From Roseovarius autotrophicus (lineage in GTDB: Bacteria > Pseudomonadota > Alphaproteobacteria > Rhodobacterales > Rhodobacteraceae), in contig NZ_JAGQDH010000004.1 of NCBI RefSeq assembly GCF_018069895.1, positions 124,001 through 188,000 of the forward strand: a stretch of 64,000 nt of DNA. The letters are read 5' to 3'. Below the pieces are notes generated by a model. The model worked only from the letters and a program-made list of their open reading frames with translations. It made no database searches and was not told the DNA's origin. This document shows, piece by piece, positions 8,599-17,016 of the stretch. Numbering within the stretch: position 1 is the first letter of the stretch; each line of letters begins with the position of its first letter. Both the position numbers and the translations under genes were made by a program.

Positions 8599-8682
8599 GG
8601 GCGACAGGCCGCAAGGTGTGGCAGGGGACTGTAACTCCCTCGCGGAGACGCACGCTAGGTTCGATTCCTAGGTCGCCCACCA
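8599..8682 (+). tRNA. tRNA-Tyr (anticodon GTA)
   Basis: 84 bases including an encoded CCA. The acceptor stem is GGGCGAC (8599-8605) paired with GTCGCCC (8672-8678). The D-arm is 8608-8622. The anticodon stem GGGGA/TCCCT flanks loop CTGTAAC with GTA at 8631-8633. A long variable arm (class II, as expected for bacterial tRNA-Tyr) follows, then the T-arm CTAGG-TTCGATT-CCTAG at 8655-8671. No integrase or direct repeat lies near, so there is no sign of use as an attachment site. Confidence 0.96.
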
Positions 8683-8747
8683 CTTTCCCCCTTTCTGACA
8701 ATCCACCCCCGCGCCTATAGTGCAGCGCAAAAGGCGGGGGCAGAGGC

Positions 8748-9749
8748 ATGGCGACACCGGCCAAACCGGGCGCGTTCAACATCGTGATCGTCGCGCAGGG
8801 CGGGCGGCTGCAATATGAGGCGGTGATCTTTGCCGCCTCGCTGCGGGCCATGTCACCAGGGTTCGCGGGCCGCCTTCTTGTCGCAGAGCCACAGCCCGGC
8901 CCGCTCTGGCCCAACGATCCGCGCATAAAGGATGACGGGACGCGCGCTCTGCTCGACGGCTTCGGGGCCGAGATCGTGCCCTTCGACAGCCGCCACTTCG
9001 GCCATGCCTACCCCTATGGCAACAAGATCGAGGCGCTCTTGTCCCTGCCCGAGGGCGCGCCCTTCGTGTTCTTCGACACCGACACGCTGGTGACAGGGGA
9101 TCTTGCGCAGGTGCCGTTCGATTTCGCGCGCCCCACCGCGTCGCTGCGGCGCGAGGGGACATGGCCGCAGATCGAGCTTTACGGCCCCGGCTACGGCGCG
9201 ATCTGGAAATCGCTCTATGACAGGTTCGGTCTCGATTATGAAAGCTCGCTGGACCTGAGCCAACCCGACGAATACTGGAAGCGGTATCTCTACTTCAACG
9301 CGGGCTTCTTCTTTTACCGCTGCCCGCGCGTGTTCGGGCAGCGCTTTCTGGATTATGCGGTGGCGATCCGGGACGATCCGCCACCGGAACTTGTCTGTCA
9401 GTCGCTCGATCCCTGGCTCGACCAGGTGGCACTGCCTCTGGTCATCCATGGCCTCGGCGGCGGGCGCGACACGCTGCCCAAGGGGCGTCTGGATGGCGAC
9501 GTGACCTGCCATTACCGCACGTTGCCGCTGCTTTATGCGCGCGAGAGCGATCATGTGGTCAAGGTGCTGGAGGACGTGACCGCGCCCCATCGGATCAAGA
9601 AGGTTCTCAAGGACTACGATCCGATCAAGCGAATGATCTATCAGGGGCGGGGGATCAAGGTGCGCGCGCTCTTCGATCGCGACAACCTGCCGCCGCGCGA
9701 ACAGGTCATACGCAACGCGATCAAACGCAACGGGTTCTGGATGCGCTGA
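8748..9749 (+). CDS. Putative glycosyltransferase-like protein with a DTD motif
   Basis: 333 aa. It starts with a Rossmann-like strand (FNIVIVAQGGRLQYEAVIFAASL) and has FVFFDTDTLV near 106-114, a DxD motif of GT-A sugar-nucleotide transferases. No transmembrane segment or signal peptide is seen, so it is cytosolic. The gene follows tRNA-Tyr and is not part of a polysaccharide cluster. Related proteins in Rhodobacterales are unnamed; donor and acceptor are unknown. Confidence 0.7.
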   Translation: MATPAKPGAFNIVIVAQGGRLQYEAVIFAASLRAMSPGFAGRLLVAEPQPGPLWPNDPRIKDDGTRALLDGFGAEIVPFDSRHFGHAYPYGNKIEALLSLPEGAPFVFFDTDTLVTGDLAQVPFDFARPTASLRREGTWPQIELYGPGYGAIWKSLYDRFGLDYESSLDLSQPDEYWKRYLYFNAGFFFYRCPRVFGQRFLDYAVAIRDDPPPELVCQSLDPWLDQVALPLVIHGLGGGRDTLPKGRLDGDVTCHYRTLPLLYARESDHVVKVLEDVTAPHRIKKVLKDYDPIKRMIYQGRGIKVRALFDRDNLPPREQVIRNAIKRNGFWMR

Positions 9750-9770
9750 GGGGCGATGTCGATGCATATC

Positions 9771-9874
9771 ATCCTCCGGCTCGACCGGAGGATCTCCTGA
9801 CATCCCGCGCCCGTCATCCTCGGGCTTGACCCGAGGATCTACTGGTGCAGCGAGATCCCCGCCTTCGCGGGGAT
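9771..9874. repeat. Cluster of three REP-like palindromes
   Basis: Three imperfectly related hairpins lie in tandem: ATCCTCCGG/CCGGAGGAT at 9771-9793, ATCCTCGGG/CCCGAGGAT at 9816-9838, and ATCCCCGC/GCGGGGAT at 9855-9874. Each has a 4-5 base loop and is flanked by GTCATC- or GATCT-type bases. A related cluster is at 41061-41187. They sit between the ends of two convergent genes, a usual place for REP elements, and may act as bidirectional terminators or mRNA stabilisers. Confidence 0.8.
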
Positions 9875-9908
9875 GACGGGCGCCAAGCGGGTGATGCCTG
9901 CGCCCGCC

Positions 9909-10322
9909 TCACCCCGCGAACACCGCGCCCATATCGGCAAAGCCCTTGACCTCGACCGGGTTGCCGCAAGGATCACGAAAGAACATGGTCCATTGCTCGC
10001 CCGGCTCTCCCTCGAAGCGTACCGAGGGCGGGATCACGAAATCCACACCCGCCAGTTCGAGCCGCGCCGCCAGATCGCGCCAGAGCGGCAGCGGCAGCAC
10101 CACGCCGAAATGCGGCATCGGCACCAAGTGATTGCCCACCTTGCCGGTGGCCTCGGTGGCGAAAGGCGTGCCCAGATGCAGCGAGAGCTGATGGCCGAAG
10201 AAATCGAAATCCACCCAGGTTTCGGTCGAACGCCCCTCGACCGCCCCCAGCACCCCACCATAAAAGGCGCGCGCGGCGTCCAGATCAGTCACGTTGATCG
10301 CCAGATGGAACGGATTCGGCAT
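9909..10322 (-). CDS. VOC family protein (glyoxalase/bleomycin resistance type)
   Basis: 137 aa from the ATG at 10322. MPNPFHLAINVTDLDAARAFYGGVLG is the canonical N-terminal module, and the C-terminal half ends in FFRDPCGNPVEVKGF with the metal-binding Glu in the usual place. A single-domain dioxygenase/lyase-like fold of unknown substrate. It is divergent from metY with about 80 bases between. Confidence 0.85.
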   Translation of the reverse strand: MPNPFHLAINVTDLDAARAFYGGVLGAVEGRSTETWVDFDFFGHQLSLHLGTPFATEATGKVGNHLVPMPHFGVVLPLPLWRDLAARLELAGVDFVIPPSVRFEGEPGEQWTMFFRDPCGNPVEVKGFADMGAVFAG

Positions 10323-10404
10323 GTCTCTTCCCCCCCGGACCGTTGCGTGGTCCGCCCGGATGCCGTAACCCGGAACACAAGCATTTCGCAAGGAGGAGCG
10401 CCTC

Positions 10405-11685
10405 ATGGCCTATGGTTTCGATACATTGCAGATACATGCGGGCGCGCGGCCCGATCCAGCGACCGGCGCACGGCAAACCCCGATCTACCAGACCACGGCC
10501 TATGTCTTTCGCGATGCCGAACACGCGGCGGCGCTCTTCAACCTGCAAGAGGTGGGCTATATCTATTCGCGCCTGACCAACCCCACCGTATCCGTGCTGC
10601 AAGAGCGCATGGCCACGCTCGAAGGCGGTGCCGGGGCGGTCTGCTGCTCGTCGGGGCACGCGGCGCAGATCATGGCGCTTTTCCCGCTGATGGGGCCGGG
10701 CTGCAACGTGGTCGTGTCCACCCGCCTTTACGGCGGGTCGGTGACGCAGTTCAGCCAGACCATCCGGCGCTTCGGCTGGGCTGCGAAATTCGTCGATTTC
10801 GACGATCTTGACGCCATCTCGGGCGCGATTGACGAGAACACGCGCGCCGTGTTCTGCGAATCCATCGCCAATCCCGGCGGCTACATCACCGATCTCGACG
10901 CGGTGGCGGGCCTGGCGGATCGCGCCGGGCTACCGCTCATCGTGGACAACACCTCGGCCACGCCTTACCTGTGCCGCCCGATCGAGCATGGTGCGACGCT
11001 GGTCGTGCATTCGATGACCAAATACCTGACCGGCAACGGCACGGTGACGGGCGGCTGCGTGGTGGATTCAGGCCAGTTCGACTGGTCCGCCTCGGACAAG
11101 TTCCCCTCGCTGTCGGAACCTGAACCAGCCTATCACGGGCTCAAGTTCCACGAGACCTTCGGGCCGCTTGCCTTCACCTTTCACGGCATCGCGGTGGGGC
11201 TGCGGGATCTGGGCATGACGCTCAACCCGCAGGCGGCGCACTACACGCTGATGGGGATCGAGACGCTTTCGCTCAGAATGCAGCGCCATGTGGAGAATGC
11301 CGAACGCGTGGCCGGCTGGCTCGAGCAACATCCGGCGGTCGAGAGTGTCACCTATGCCGGGCTCAAGTCGTCGCCCTGGCATGACCGGGTGGCGCGGATC
11401 TGCCCCAAGGGCGCGGGCGGGCTTTTCACCGTGGCGCTCAAGGGTGGTTATGACGCCTGCGTGCGGTTTGTCGATTCGCTGGAACTCTTCAGCCACGTCG
11501 CCAACCTTGGCGACACGCGCAGTCTAGTCATCCACTCCGCCTCGACGACGCATCGACAACTCACGCCCGAGCAGCAGAAAGCCGCCGGCGCCGCGCCCAA
11601 TGTAGTGCGCATCTCGATCGGGATCGAGGATGCAGCCGACATCATCGCCGACCTCGATCAGGCGCTGGCCCGCGCCGGCGGTTGA
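10405..11685 (+). CDS. metY: O-acetylhomoserine sulfhydrylase (aminocarboxypropyltransferase)
   Basis: 426 aa, behind a strong GGAGGAG site. A Cys/Met-metabolism PLP enzyme of the long MetY type. The PLP lysine is K206 in SMTKYLTGNG, and the ring-stacking segment is GHAAQIMAL near 84-92. The 'DNTSATPYL' segment at 181 carries Ser where many homologues have Phe. The enzyme makes homocysteine directly from O-acetylhomoserine and sulfide in methionine synthesis. I looked for a SAM-II riboswitch in the 80-base leader and did not find a convincing one. Confidence 0.93.
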   Translation: MAYGFDTLQIHAGARPDPATGARQTPIYQTTAYVFRDAEHAAALFNLQEVGYIYSRLTNPTVSVLQERMATLEGGAGAVCCSSGHAAQIMALFPLMGPGCNVVVSTRLYGGSVTQFSQTIRRFGWAAKFVDFDDLDAISGAIDENTRAVFCESIANPGGYITDLDAVAGLADRAGLPLIVDNTSATPYLCRPIEHGATLVVHSMTKYLTGNGTVTGGCVVDSGQFDWSASDKFPSLSEPEPAYHGLKFHETFGPLAFTFHGIAVGLRDLGMTLNPQAAHYTLMGIETLSLRMQRHVENAERVAGWLEQHPAVESVTYAGLKSSPWHDRVARICPKGAGGLFTVALKGGYDACVRFVDSLELFSHVANLGDTRSLVIHSASTTHRQLTPEQQKAAGAAPNVVRISIGIEDAADIIADLDQALARAGG

Positions 11686-11696
11686 GCGCGAACCGC

Positions 11697-11720
11697 GCCG
11701 CGCGTGCAACCACGCGCGGC
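11697..11720 (+). terminator. GC-rich hairpin after metY
   Basis: A perfect 10-bp stem GCCGCGCGTG/CACGCGCGGC with loop CAAC starts 12 bases after the metY stop. It lacks a clear T-tract, so it may be a weak terminator or a 3'-end stabiliser. Confidence 0.45.
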
Positions 11721-11874
11721 CGTGATGTTTGGCCTTGCAGCGTGTCGCATCTGTTTCGGGTTGTTCCCGCCCAGGCTCAAGGCCGGCACAGGTATTTCCA
11801 ATTCAATGCGACATGCTCTAGACTGAACGGCGTAAGTGTCGACTCTGGTAGTGGTGCGCGCGAAGAAAGCAGTG

Positions 11875-14037
11875 ATGAAACCGAATTTTGCCCTCAGCCT
11901 TTCGTTTGACGGCATCGCGCTCCTGCATCGGGCGGGGGATGCGGACTGGACACAAGTGGGTGAGGTGGCGCTGAACAGCGCAGACCTGTCGGATAATCTT
12001 GCGGCGCTGCGCGCGCAGGCTATGGCGCTTGACCCGTCGGGCATGGCGACCAAGCTGATCATCCCCGAAGAACAGATCCGCTATCTTGACCTGCCCGCCG
12101 CCTCTGCGCCGCACGGCGATTATGATGCGGCCGCGGCGGATGCGCTCGATGGGGCCACGCCCTATGCGCTGGCCGATCTCGCCTTCGACTGGAACGTATC
12201 GGGCACGCGCCTTCAGGTGGCCGCCGTCGCACGCGAAACCCTTGAGGAGGCCGAGGCTTTTGCGCTTGAACACGGGTTCAACCCGACCGGCTTTGTCGCC
12301 AGACCCGACCCGGGTCTGTTCGATGGTGAGCCGTTCTTTGGCCCCGCCGAAAGCGCCGAGGCCCGCGAGATGGCACCACCCGCCCTCGCGGAAGCCGACC
12401 ACCCAAACGACGGGGCGCTTGTCTTCGCCAGCGTTCGCGCCGAATGCGGCGCGCCTGTCGCCGCCGCGCCAAGGCTGGGCGGCGTGGCGCGCTTCACCCC
12501 GGCGCCGCCGCTCCCCGAGGCCGAGGTGCGCGCGCTGTCCGGCGCTGCCATGGCCAGCCTGGCGCCGCGTATCCCTGAACCGCAAACTGCGCCCCAAGCC
12601 GCCCCGGTCCCTGTGGTCTCGCTCGCCCTTCCGCTTCCCGAGAACGAGGCCGAGCGCCTGACCATTTTCGGAGCACGCAGCCAGAAGCAGCCGTCGCCCC
12701 GTAAATCGCGCTCGCTGGCGCTGGCTCTGACTGCCGCGCTCGTGCTTCTGATGATCGGCGTCGCGGCCCTCGCCTCTATATATCCTGAAAGCAGCCTCGG
12801 GCGACTTCTGCGCGGGTCCGAACCGCAGATCGCGGTGACACCGGATATCCCGGAACTGGCCCGGTCCCTTCCGCAACCCACCACGCCCGCGCCCCTTGTC
12901 GCCACGGCGGGGCAAGAACCCGCCCCCGAGCCAACGCGCGACGCGCCCGCTCCGGAGGTTGCCACGCTGCCCGACGCTGAGCCAGAGCAACAACCCGCGC
13001 CTGCGCCGCAGCCCCGCGCCCCACAATGGTCCGAGCCGCGCACGCCCGAGGAGGCCCTTGCGCGCTATGCCGCCACCGGTATCTGGCCCCGTGCGCCAGC
13101 GCCCCCGGCCGAGCCGCCGAGCGATACCCTAGACACGTTCTATCAGACATCTATCGACGAGGGGCTGCGCTTTGGCGATGCAGTCGCGCTGCCGACTGCG
13201 AGAGAGCTTGTCGCCGATGCCCCTCCACCAGCGCCCGCGCGTGCGCCCCTGCCGGGCCAGAGCTTCGCGCTGGACGCGCGCGGCCTTGTCACTGCGACGC
13301 CCGAGGGGGCACTGACCCCAAGCGGCGTGCTGGTGCGCACAGGACCGCCGCCGCTGCGCCCCGCCTCCATGCCGGTGCGCGCCGTGCCGATCCCGGACCT
13401 GACGCCGACGCCCGAGGCGCTTGCCGCGCGCGAGCGGCTTTCGGGCATTCGCCCGCGTCCGCGCCCCGAGAACCTGATCGAACAGCAGGAACGCGGTGCG
13501 CTTGGCGGGCGCAGCCGAACCGAACTTGCAGTGTTGCGCCCGCGGCAGCGGCCCACCACGCTGGCCACCGCGCTGCGCCCGGATACCGAGGCGATCGACG
13601 CGGCGATTGCCGAGGCCGCGGAACAGGCCGTCGCCAGTTCGCTCAAGCCGCGCCTGCGCCCCGAGCAATTGCGTGTCGCAGCCCGGACCTCAGCTGCCCC
13701 GGCTCCGACGCGCCAGACCACCCCCGAGGCCGATATCGAGGATGGCGAACCCGAGCTGACCCGCACCGCCGCCGCCGCACCGCGCATCCCCACCTCGGCC
13801 TCGATCGCGCAACAGGCCACCTCCCGCAATGCGGTCAATCTGCGGCAGGTCAACCTGATCGGGGTCTATGGCACGCCCACCAACCGCCGCGCGCTGGTGC
13901 GCCTTGCCAATGGCCGCTATCAGAAGGTGCAGGTGGGCGACAGAATCGACGGCGGGCGCGTCTCGGCAATCGGCAATGATGAATTGCGCTATCGCAAGGG
14001 CAGCCGCGACGTTGTCCTGCGCATGCCCAAGGGCTGA
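11875..14037 (+). CDS. Large single-pass membrane protein with PilM/GspL-like N-terminus and PilP/GspC-like C-terminus
   Basis: 720 aa from the ATG at 11875, behind GAAGAAAG. Residues 1 to about 150 (FALSLSFDGIALLHRAG..., DLPA..., AFDWNVSGTRLQVAAVARE) look like the cytoplasmic actin-like lobe of PilM/GspL. One transmembrane segment lies near 280-302. A long Ala/Pro-rich periplasmic linker follows, with three copies of an RPRxRPxxL motif near 524, 553 and 589. The last 65 residues (VNLIGVYGTPTNRRALVRLANG..., VGDRIDGGRVSAIG) resemble the PilP/GspC homology-region fold. No pilus or type II secretion genes are nearby. Homologues in this order are usually unnamed or misnamed 'translation initiation factor 2'. 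Function unknown; the domain assignments are inferred from pattern. Confidence 0.72.
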   Translation: MKPNFALSLSFDGIALLHRAGDADWTQVGEVALNSADLSDNLAALRAQAMALDPSGMATKLIIPEEQIRYLDLPAASAPHGDYDAAAADALDGATPYALADLAFDWNVSGTRLQVAAVARETLEEAEAFALEHGFNPTGFVARPDPGLFDGEPFFGPAESAEAREMAPPALAEADHPNDGALVFASVRAECGAPVAAAPRLGGVARFTPAPPLPEAEVRALSGAAMASLAPRIPEPQTAPQAAPVPVVSLALPLPENEAERLTIFGARSQKQPSPRKSRSLALALTAALVLLMIGVAALASIYPESSLGRLLRGSEPQIAVTPDIPELARSLPQPTTPAPLVATAGQEPAPEPTRDAPAPEVATLPDAEPEQQPAPAPQPRAPQWSEPRTPEEALARYAATGIWPRAPAPPAEPPSDTLDTFYQTSIDEGLRFGDAVALPTARELVADAPPPAPARAPLPGQSFALDARGLVTATPEGALTPSGVLVRTGPPPLRPASMPVRAVPIPDLTPTPEALAARERLSGIRPRPRPENLIEQQERGALGGRSRTELAVLRPRQRPTTLATALRPDTEAIDAAIAEAAEQAVASSLKPRLRPEQLRVAARTSAAPAPTRQTTPEADIEDGEPELTRTAAAAPRIPTSASIAQQATSRNAVNLRQVNLIGVYGTPTNRRALVRLANGRYQKVQVGDRIDGGRVSAIGNDELRYRKGSRDVVLRMPKG

Positions 14038-14075
14038 GGCGCGGTGTCCTCTCCCGCACAAGGATAGGTCGACCC

Positions 14076-15992
14076 ATGGACGTGTTCCTGTTTCAGGCGA
14101 CAGTGTTTCTGATGGCCATGGTCATCGCCGTGCCGATCGCCGCGCGGCTGGGCTTTGGCTCGGTGCTCGGCTATCTCGCAGCGGGCATCGTCATCGGCCC
14201 GGTTTTGGGGCTTGTGGGCGGGCACGAGACCGCCGAGTTGCAGCACATGGCCGAATTCGGCGTGGTGATGATGCTGTTCCTGATCGGATTGGAGCTTGAG
14301 CCGCGCGCGCTTTGGAACATGCGCCACCGGCTTCTGGGGCTGGGCGGGCTCCAGATCGGGTTGACCACGGTGGCGGTGATGGTCACAGCGATGTGGTTGG
14401 GGCAGGTCTGGACCGTGGCGCTTGCCGTGGGCATGATCTTTGCGCTCTCGTCCACCGCGATCGTGCTCCAGACGCTGAACGAGAAGGGGCTGATGCAGAC
14501 AGGCGGCGGGCGCTCGGCCTTTTCGGTGCTGCTGACGCAGGATATCGCGGTCATCCCGATGCTGGCGCTCTTGCCGCTGCTGACACTTCCACGCACCGTC
14601 GAGCAGGTGTTCAGCGCAACGCGGGATCGTGCGGGAAGCGCGCCCCCGACGGGCGGCGCCGCCCACGAGGCGGCACAGAACTTTATCGCGGGTCTGCCCG
14701 GCTGGGGGGCGACGCTGGTCACCGTGGGCGCGGTGGCGGCGATCATCCTTGCCGGCATCTACCTGACGCGGCCCGTATTCCGCTTCATCCATGCCGCGCG
14801 GATGCGCGAGATGTATACCGCACTTGCCCTTCTGATCGTGGTGGGGATTTCATTTCTGATGATGCTGGTGGGGCTTTCGCCCGCGCTTGGCGCGTTCCTT
14901 GCCGGGGTGGTTCTGGCCAACAGCGAATTCCGGCACGAACTGGAAAGCGACCTGGCACCCTTCAAAGGCCTGTTGCTTGGGCTTTTCTTCATCACCGTGG
15001 GCGCGGGGATCAACTTTGCCGTGCTCACAAGCGCGCCTTTCACGATCCTTGGCATCGCCGGGGCGGTAATCCTGGCCAAGGGGGTCATCCTCTATATTCT
15101 TGGTCGGGCTTTTACGCTGCGCGGGCGCGACCTTTGGCTGTTCACCCTGTCGCTGGCGCAGGCGGGCGAATTCGGCTTTGTTCTTGTGGCGTTTTCCGAT
15201 CAGCAGAACGTGCTGCCGCGCGGCATGGGCGAGGTTCTGCTTCTGGTGATCGCACTGACCATGCTGATCACGCCCCTGCTGTTTCTCGTCTATGACTGGC
15301 TGTCGCGACGCATGCAGGAGGGGGGCGATACGCCCGAAGCCGACGAAATCGACAGTACCGGCCCGGTGATCATCGCCGGAATCGGGCGGTTCGGGCAGGT
15401 GGTCAACCGGCTCGTGCGCTCAAGCGGGTTCGACACCGTGGTGCTTGATCACGATCTGGGTGCGATCCAGCGGATGCGGCGCTTTGGGGTCAAGGGCTTT
15501 TTCGGCGATCCGACGCGACCCGACCTGCTCCATGCCGCCGGTCTTGAACAGGCGCGCGTCCTCGTCGCCGCGCTCGACAATCCGGATGCCTGCGTGCGGC
15601 TGGTCAGTTTCGCCCGCCGCGAACGACCCGATCTGCATATCGTGGCGCGCGCGCGCGACCGCACTCATGTGTTCCGGCTCTATCAGGCCGGGGCCAATGA
15701 CATCGTGCGCGAGGTCTTTGACAGTTCCCTGCGTGCGGGGCGCTATGTACTCGAGAACGTGGGACTGACCGAATACGAGGCGGCCGAGGCAGAACGGACC
15801 TTCTATCGCCATGACCGCGAATCGGTGCGCGAGTTGGCCTCGCTCTGGGATCCGAACATACCGACGCTCGAGAACGCCGCCTATATCAAACGGGCGCGCG
15901 ATCTGGAGGCGGAATTGCAGACCATGCTTCTGTCGCAGCTTGAAGAAACCGGGCCGCGGGCCGCAGCCGCCCCCCCCGCGCGGGACGTCTGA
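14076..15992 (+). CDS. Monovalent cation:proton antiporter-2 (CPA2) family protein, Kef/YbaL type
   Basis: 638 aa. The first roughly 400 residues are a 12-segment Na+/H+ exchanger domain, including LSPALGAFLAGVVLANSEFRHELE with the core Asn/Glu positions of glutathione-gated Kef transporters. From about 429 a TrkA-N Rossmann domain begins with VIIAGIGRFGQVVNRLV (GxGxxG) and DTVVLDHD, the NAD(H)-binding regulatory part. Likely an inner-membrane potassium efflux/H+ antiporter used in pH or electrophile stress. No KefF/KefG-type ancillary oxidoreductase gene is adjacent. It starts 38 bases after the PilM/PilP-like gene. Confidence 0.9.
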   Translation: MDVFLFQATVFLMAMVIAVPIAARLGFGSVLGYLAAGIVIGPVLGLVGGHETAELQHMAEFGVVMMLFLIGLELEPRALWNMRHRLLGLGGLQIGLTTVAVMVTAMWLGQVWTVALAVGMIFALSSTAIVLQTLNEKGLMQTGGGRSAFSVLLTQDIAVIPMLALLPLLTLPRTVEQVFSATRDRAGSAPPTGGAAHEAAQNFIAGLPGWGATLVTVGAVAAIILAGIYLTRPVFRFIHAARMREMYTALALLIVVGISFLMMLVGLSPALGAFLAGVVLANSEFRHELESDLAPFKGLLLGLFFITVGAGINFAVLTSAPFTILGIAGAVILAKGVILYILGRAFTLRGRDLWLFTLSLAQAGEFGFVLVAFSDQQNVLPRGMGEVLLLVIALTMLITPLLFLVYDWLSRRMQEGGDTPEADEIDSTGPVIIAGIGRFGQVVNRLVRSSGFDTVVLDHDLGAIQRMRRFGVKGFFGDPTRPDLLHAAGLEQARVLVAALDNPDACVRLVSFARRERPDLHIVARARDRTHVFRLYQAGANDIVREVFDSSLRAGRYVLENVGLTEYEAAEAERTFYRHDRESVRELASLWDPNIPTLENAAYIKRARDLEAELQTMLLSQLEETGPRAAAAPPARDV

Positions 15993-16010
15993 CGGGACGG
16001 TGTCCGAGCA

Positions 16011-16514
16011 TCAACCGGCACGCGGCGCCGCTGTCAGGACGCGCGACAGATCGTCATAAAGCCCCTTTCGCTCGTCCTCGGACAGAAAGGCCCCGATTTC
16101 GACCTCGCGGGCATTGCCCGCGAGCGTGACGTAATGCGTAACCGGCCCACCGGTCGCGTGCATATGCACGCGTACCCAATAACGGTTGCAATGCCAGTCG
16201 CGTTCGCCCCCCTTCGCCTCGATCCGCCGCAGGTGCACCTCCTGGGGGCCGAGCGTAAGCACCTCGCTCATGCGCGCGCTGCGATAGGTGGTTTCGAGCG
16301 CCCACCAGATACCGCCCACCGCCAAAAGCAGGAACGGCAGCATCCCCCACAGCACCACCGTGCCCAGAAGCGGCAAGAGCGGAATACAGATCAGCGCGAA
16401 GGTTGCCAGAACAAAAGCGGCAAAGCCCCGGCGCGGCAAGGAGCGGTGCGGCCAGAGCGTAAGCGTGATCTCGTTCTCTGCCCCCTGTGGCGGAGCGCTC
16501 CAGTGATACGGCAT
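16011..16514 (-). CDS. DUF2244 family membrane protein
   Basis: 167 aa. Two adjacent hydrophobic segments near 30-70 (FAAFVLATFALICIPLLPLL and VVLWGMLPFLLLAVGGIWWAL) are followed by a cytosolic beta-rich domain with WHCNRYWVRVHMHATGG and a FLSEDERKGLYDDLSRVL tail. This is the DUF2244 layout, common in alphaproteobacteria. Function unknown. It lies downstream of rnpB on the same strand. Confidence 0.85.
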   Translation of the reverse strand: MPYHWSAPPQGAENEITLTLWPHRSLPRRGFAAFVLATFALICIPLLPLLGTVVLWGMLPFLLLAVGGIWWALETTYRSARMSEVLTLGPQEVHLRRIEAKGGERDWHCNRYWVRVHMHATGGPVTHYVTLAGNAREVEIGAFLSEDERKGLYDDLSRVLTAAPRAG

Positions 16515-16551
16515 GGCGACAGTTCTAGCCTGACTGCGGGAAATGAAAAGA

Positions 16552-16981
16552 GCGCGCGGAGGGCCTGTAAGCCGGATTTTGTCCAGGGGGCAGGCCCCCT
16601 TGGATGGCCATTCGTCTCGGCACGCGGTTGCCCGCGCGCCTCTGGCTGCCTACCCGGATCGCCAGGCCAAGACATGGCCTGCGGGCGGTATCCCGGACCA
16701 TGGTCCGGGACCGGTCCCCGCGCGCGATCCCTATTCGGCATTGCTCCCGGTGGGGCTTGCCGTGCCGGTCCGGTTGCCCGTCCCGCGGTGGGCTCTTACC
16801 CCACCGTTTCACCCTTGCCCAGCCGCGTCGGCAGGGCCGAGCCGGCTGGGCGGTCTGTTCTCTGTGGCGCTTTCCCTCGGGTTGCCCCGGCCGGGCGTTA
16901 CCCGGCACCGTTGTCTTGTGGAGTCCGGACTTTCCTCGTCACCCCTTGAGGGGATGCCGCGGCCATCCGGCCCTCCGCGCA
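16552..16981 (-). ncRNA. rnpB: RNase P RNA (bacterial class A)
   Basis: On the minus strand the 5' part carries the universal GAGGAAAGTCCGGACTC block (complement of about 16921-16937). The central part has GTGAAACGGTGGGGTAAGAGC, and the ACAGAGAACAGACCGC element follows. The 3' end is CCGGCTTACAGGCCCTCC. Terminal P1 helix: GCGCGGAGGGCC pairs perfectly with GGCCCTCCGCGC. After P1 comes a T-rich TCTTTTCATTT. This is the catalytic RNA that trims tRNA 5' leaders. Ends are given to within a few bases. Confidence 0.96.
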
Positions 16982-16987
16982 TTGCCC

Positions 16988-17016
16988 GACTTAGGCGCTC
17001 GGTGGCATCCGGTCAA
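16988..17016 (-). promoter_or_regulatory. Probable rnpB promoter inside the 3' end of the amidase gene
   Basis: On the minus strand, TTGACC (17011-17016) and TAAGTC (16988-16993) are 17 bases apart, ending seven bases before the predicted rnpB 5' end. The first three bases of the -10 box are the TAA stop codon of the amidase. The -35 is good and the -10 weak; spacing and position are right. Confidence 0.55.

Noticed and set aside
8599..8682. tRNA-Tyr as the attachment site of an integrated element
   Set aside because: No integrase, no duplicated tRNA 3' end and no change in gene content follow it.
10323..10404. SAM-II riboswitch in the metY leader
   Set aside because: The leader is short and lacks the SAM-II pseudoknot core; only fragments such as ACAAGC resemble it.
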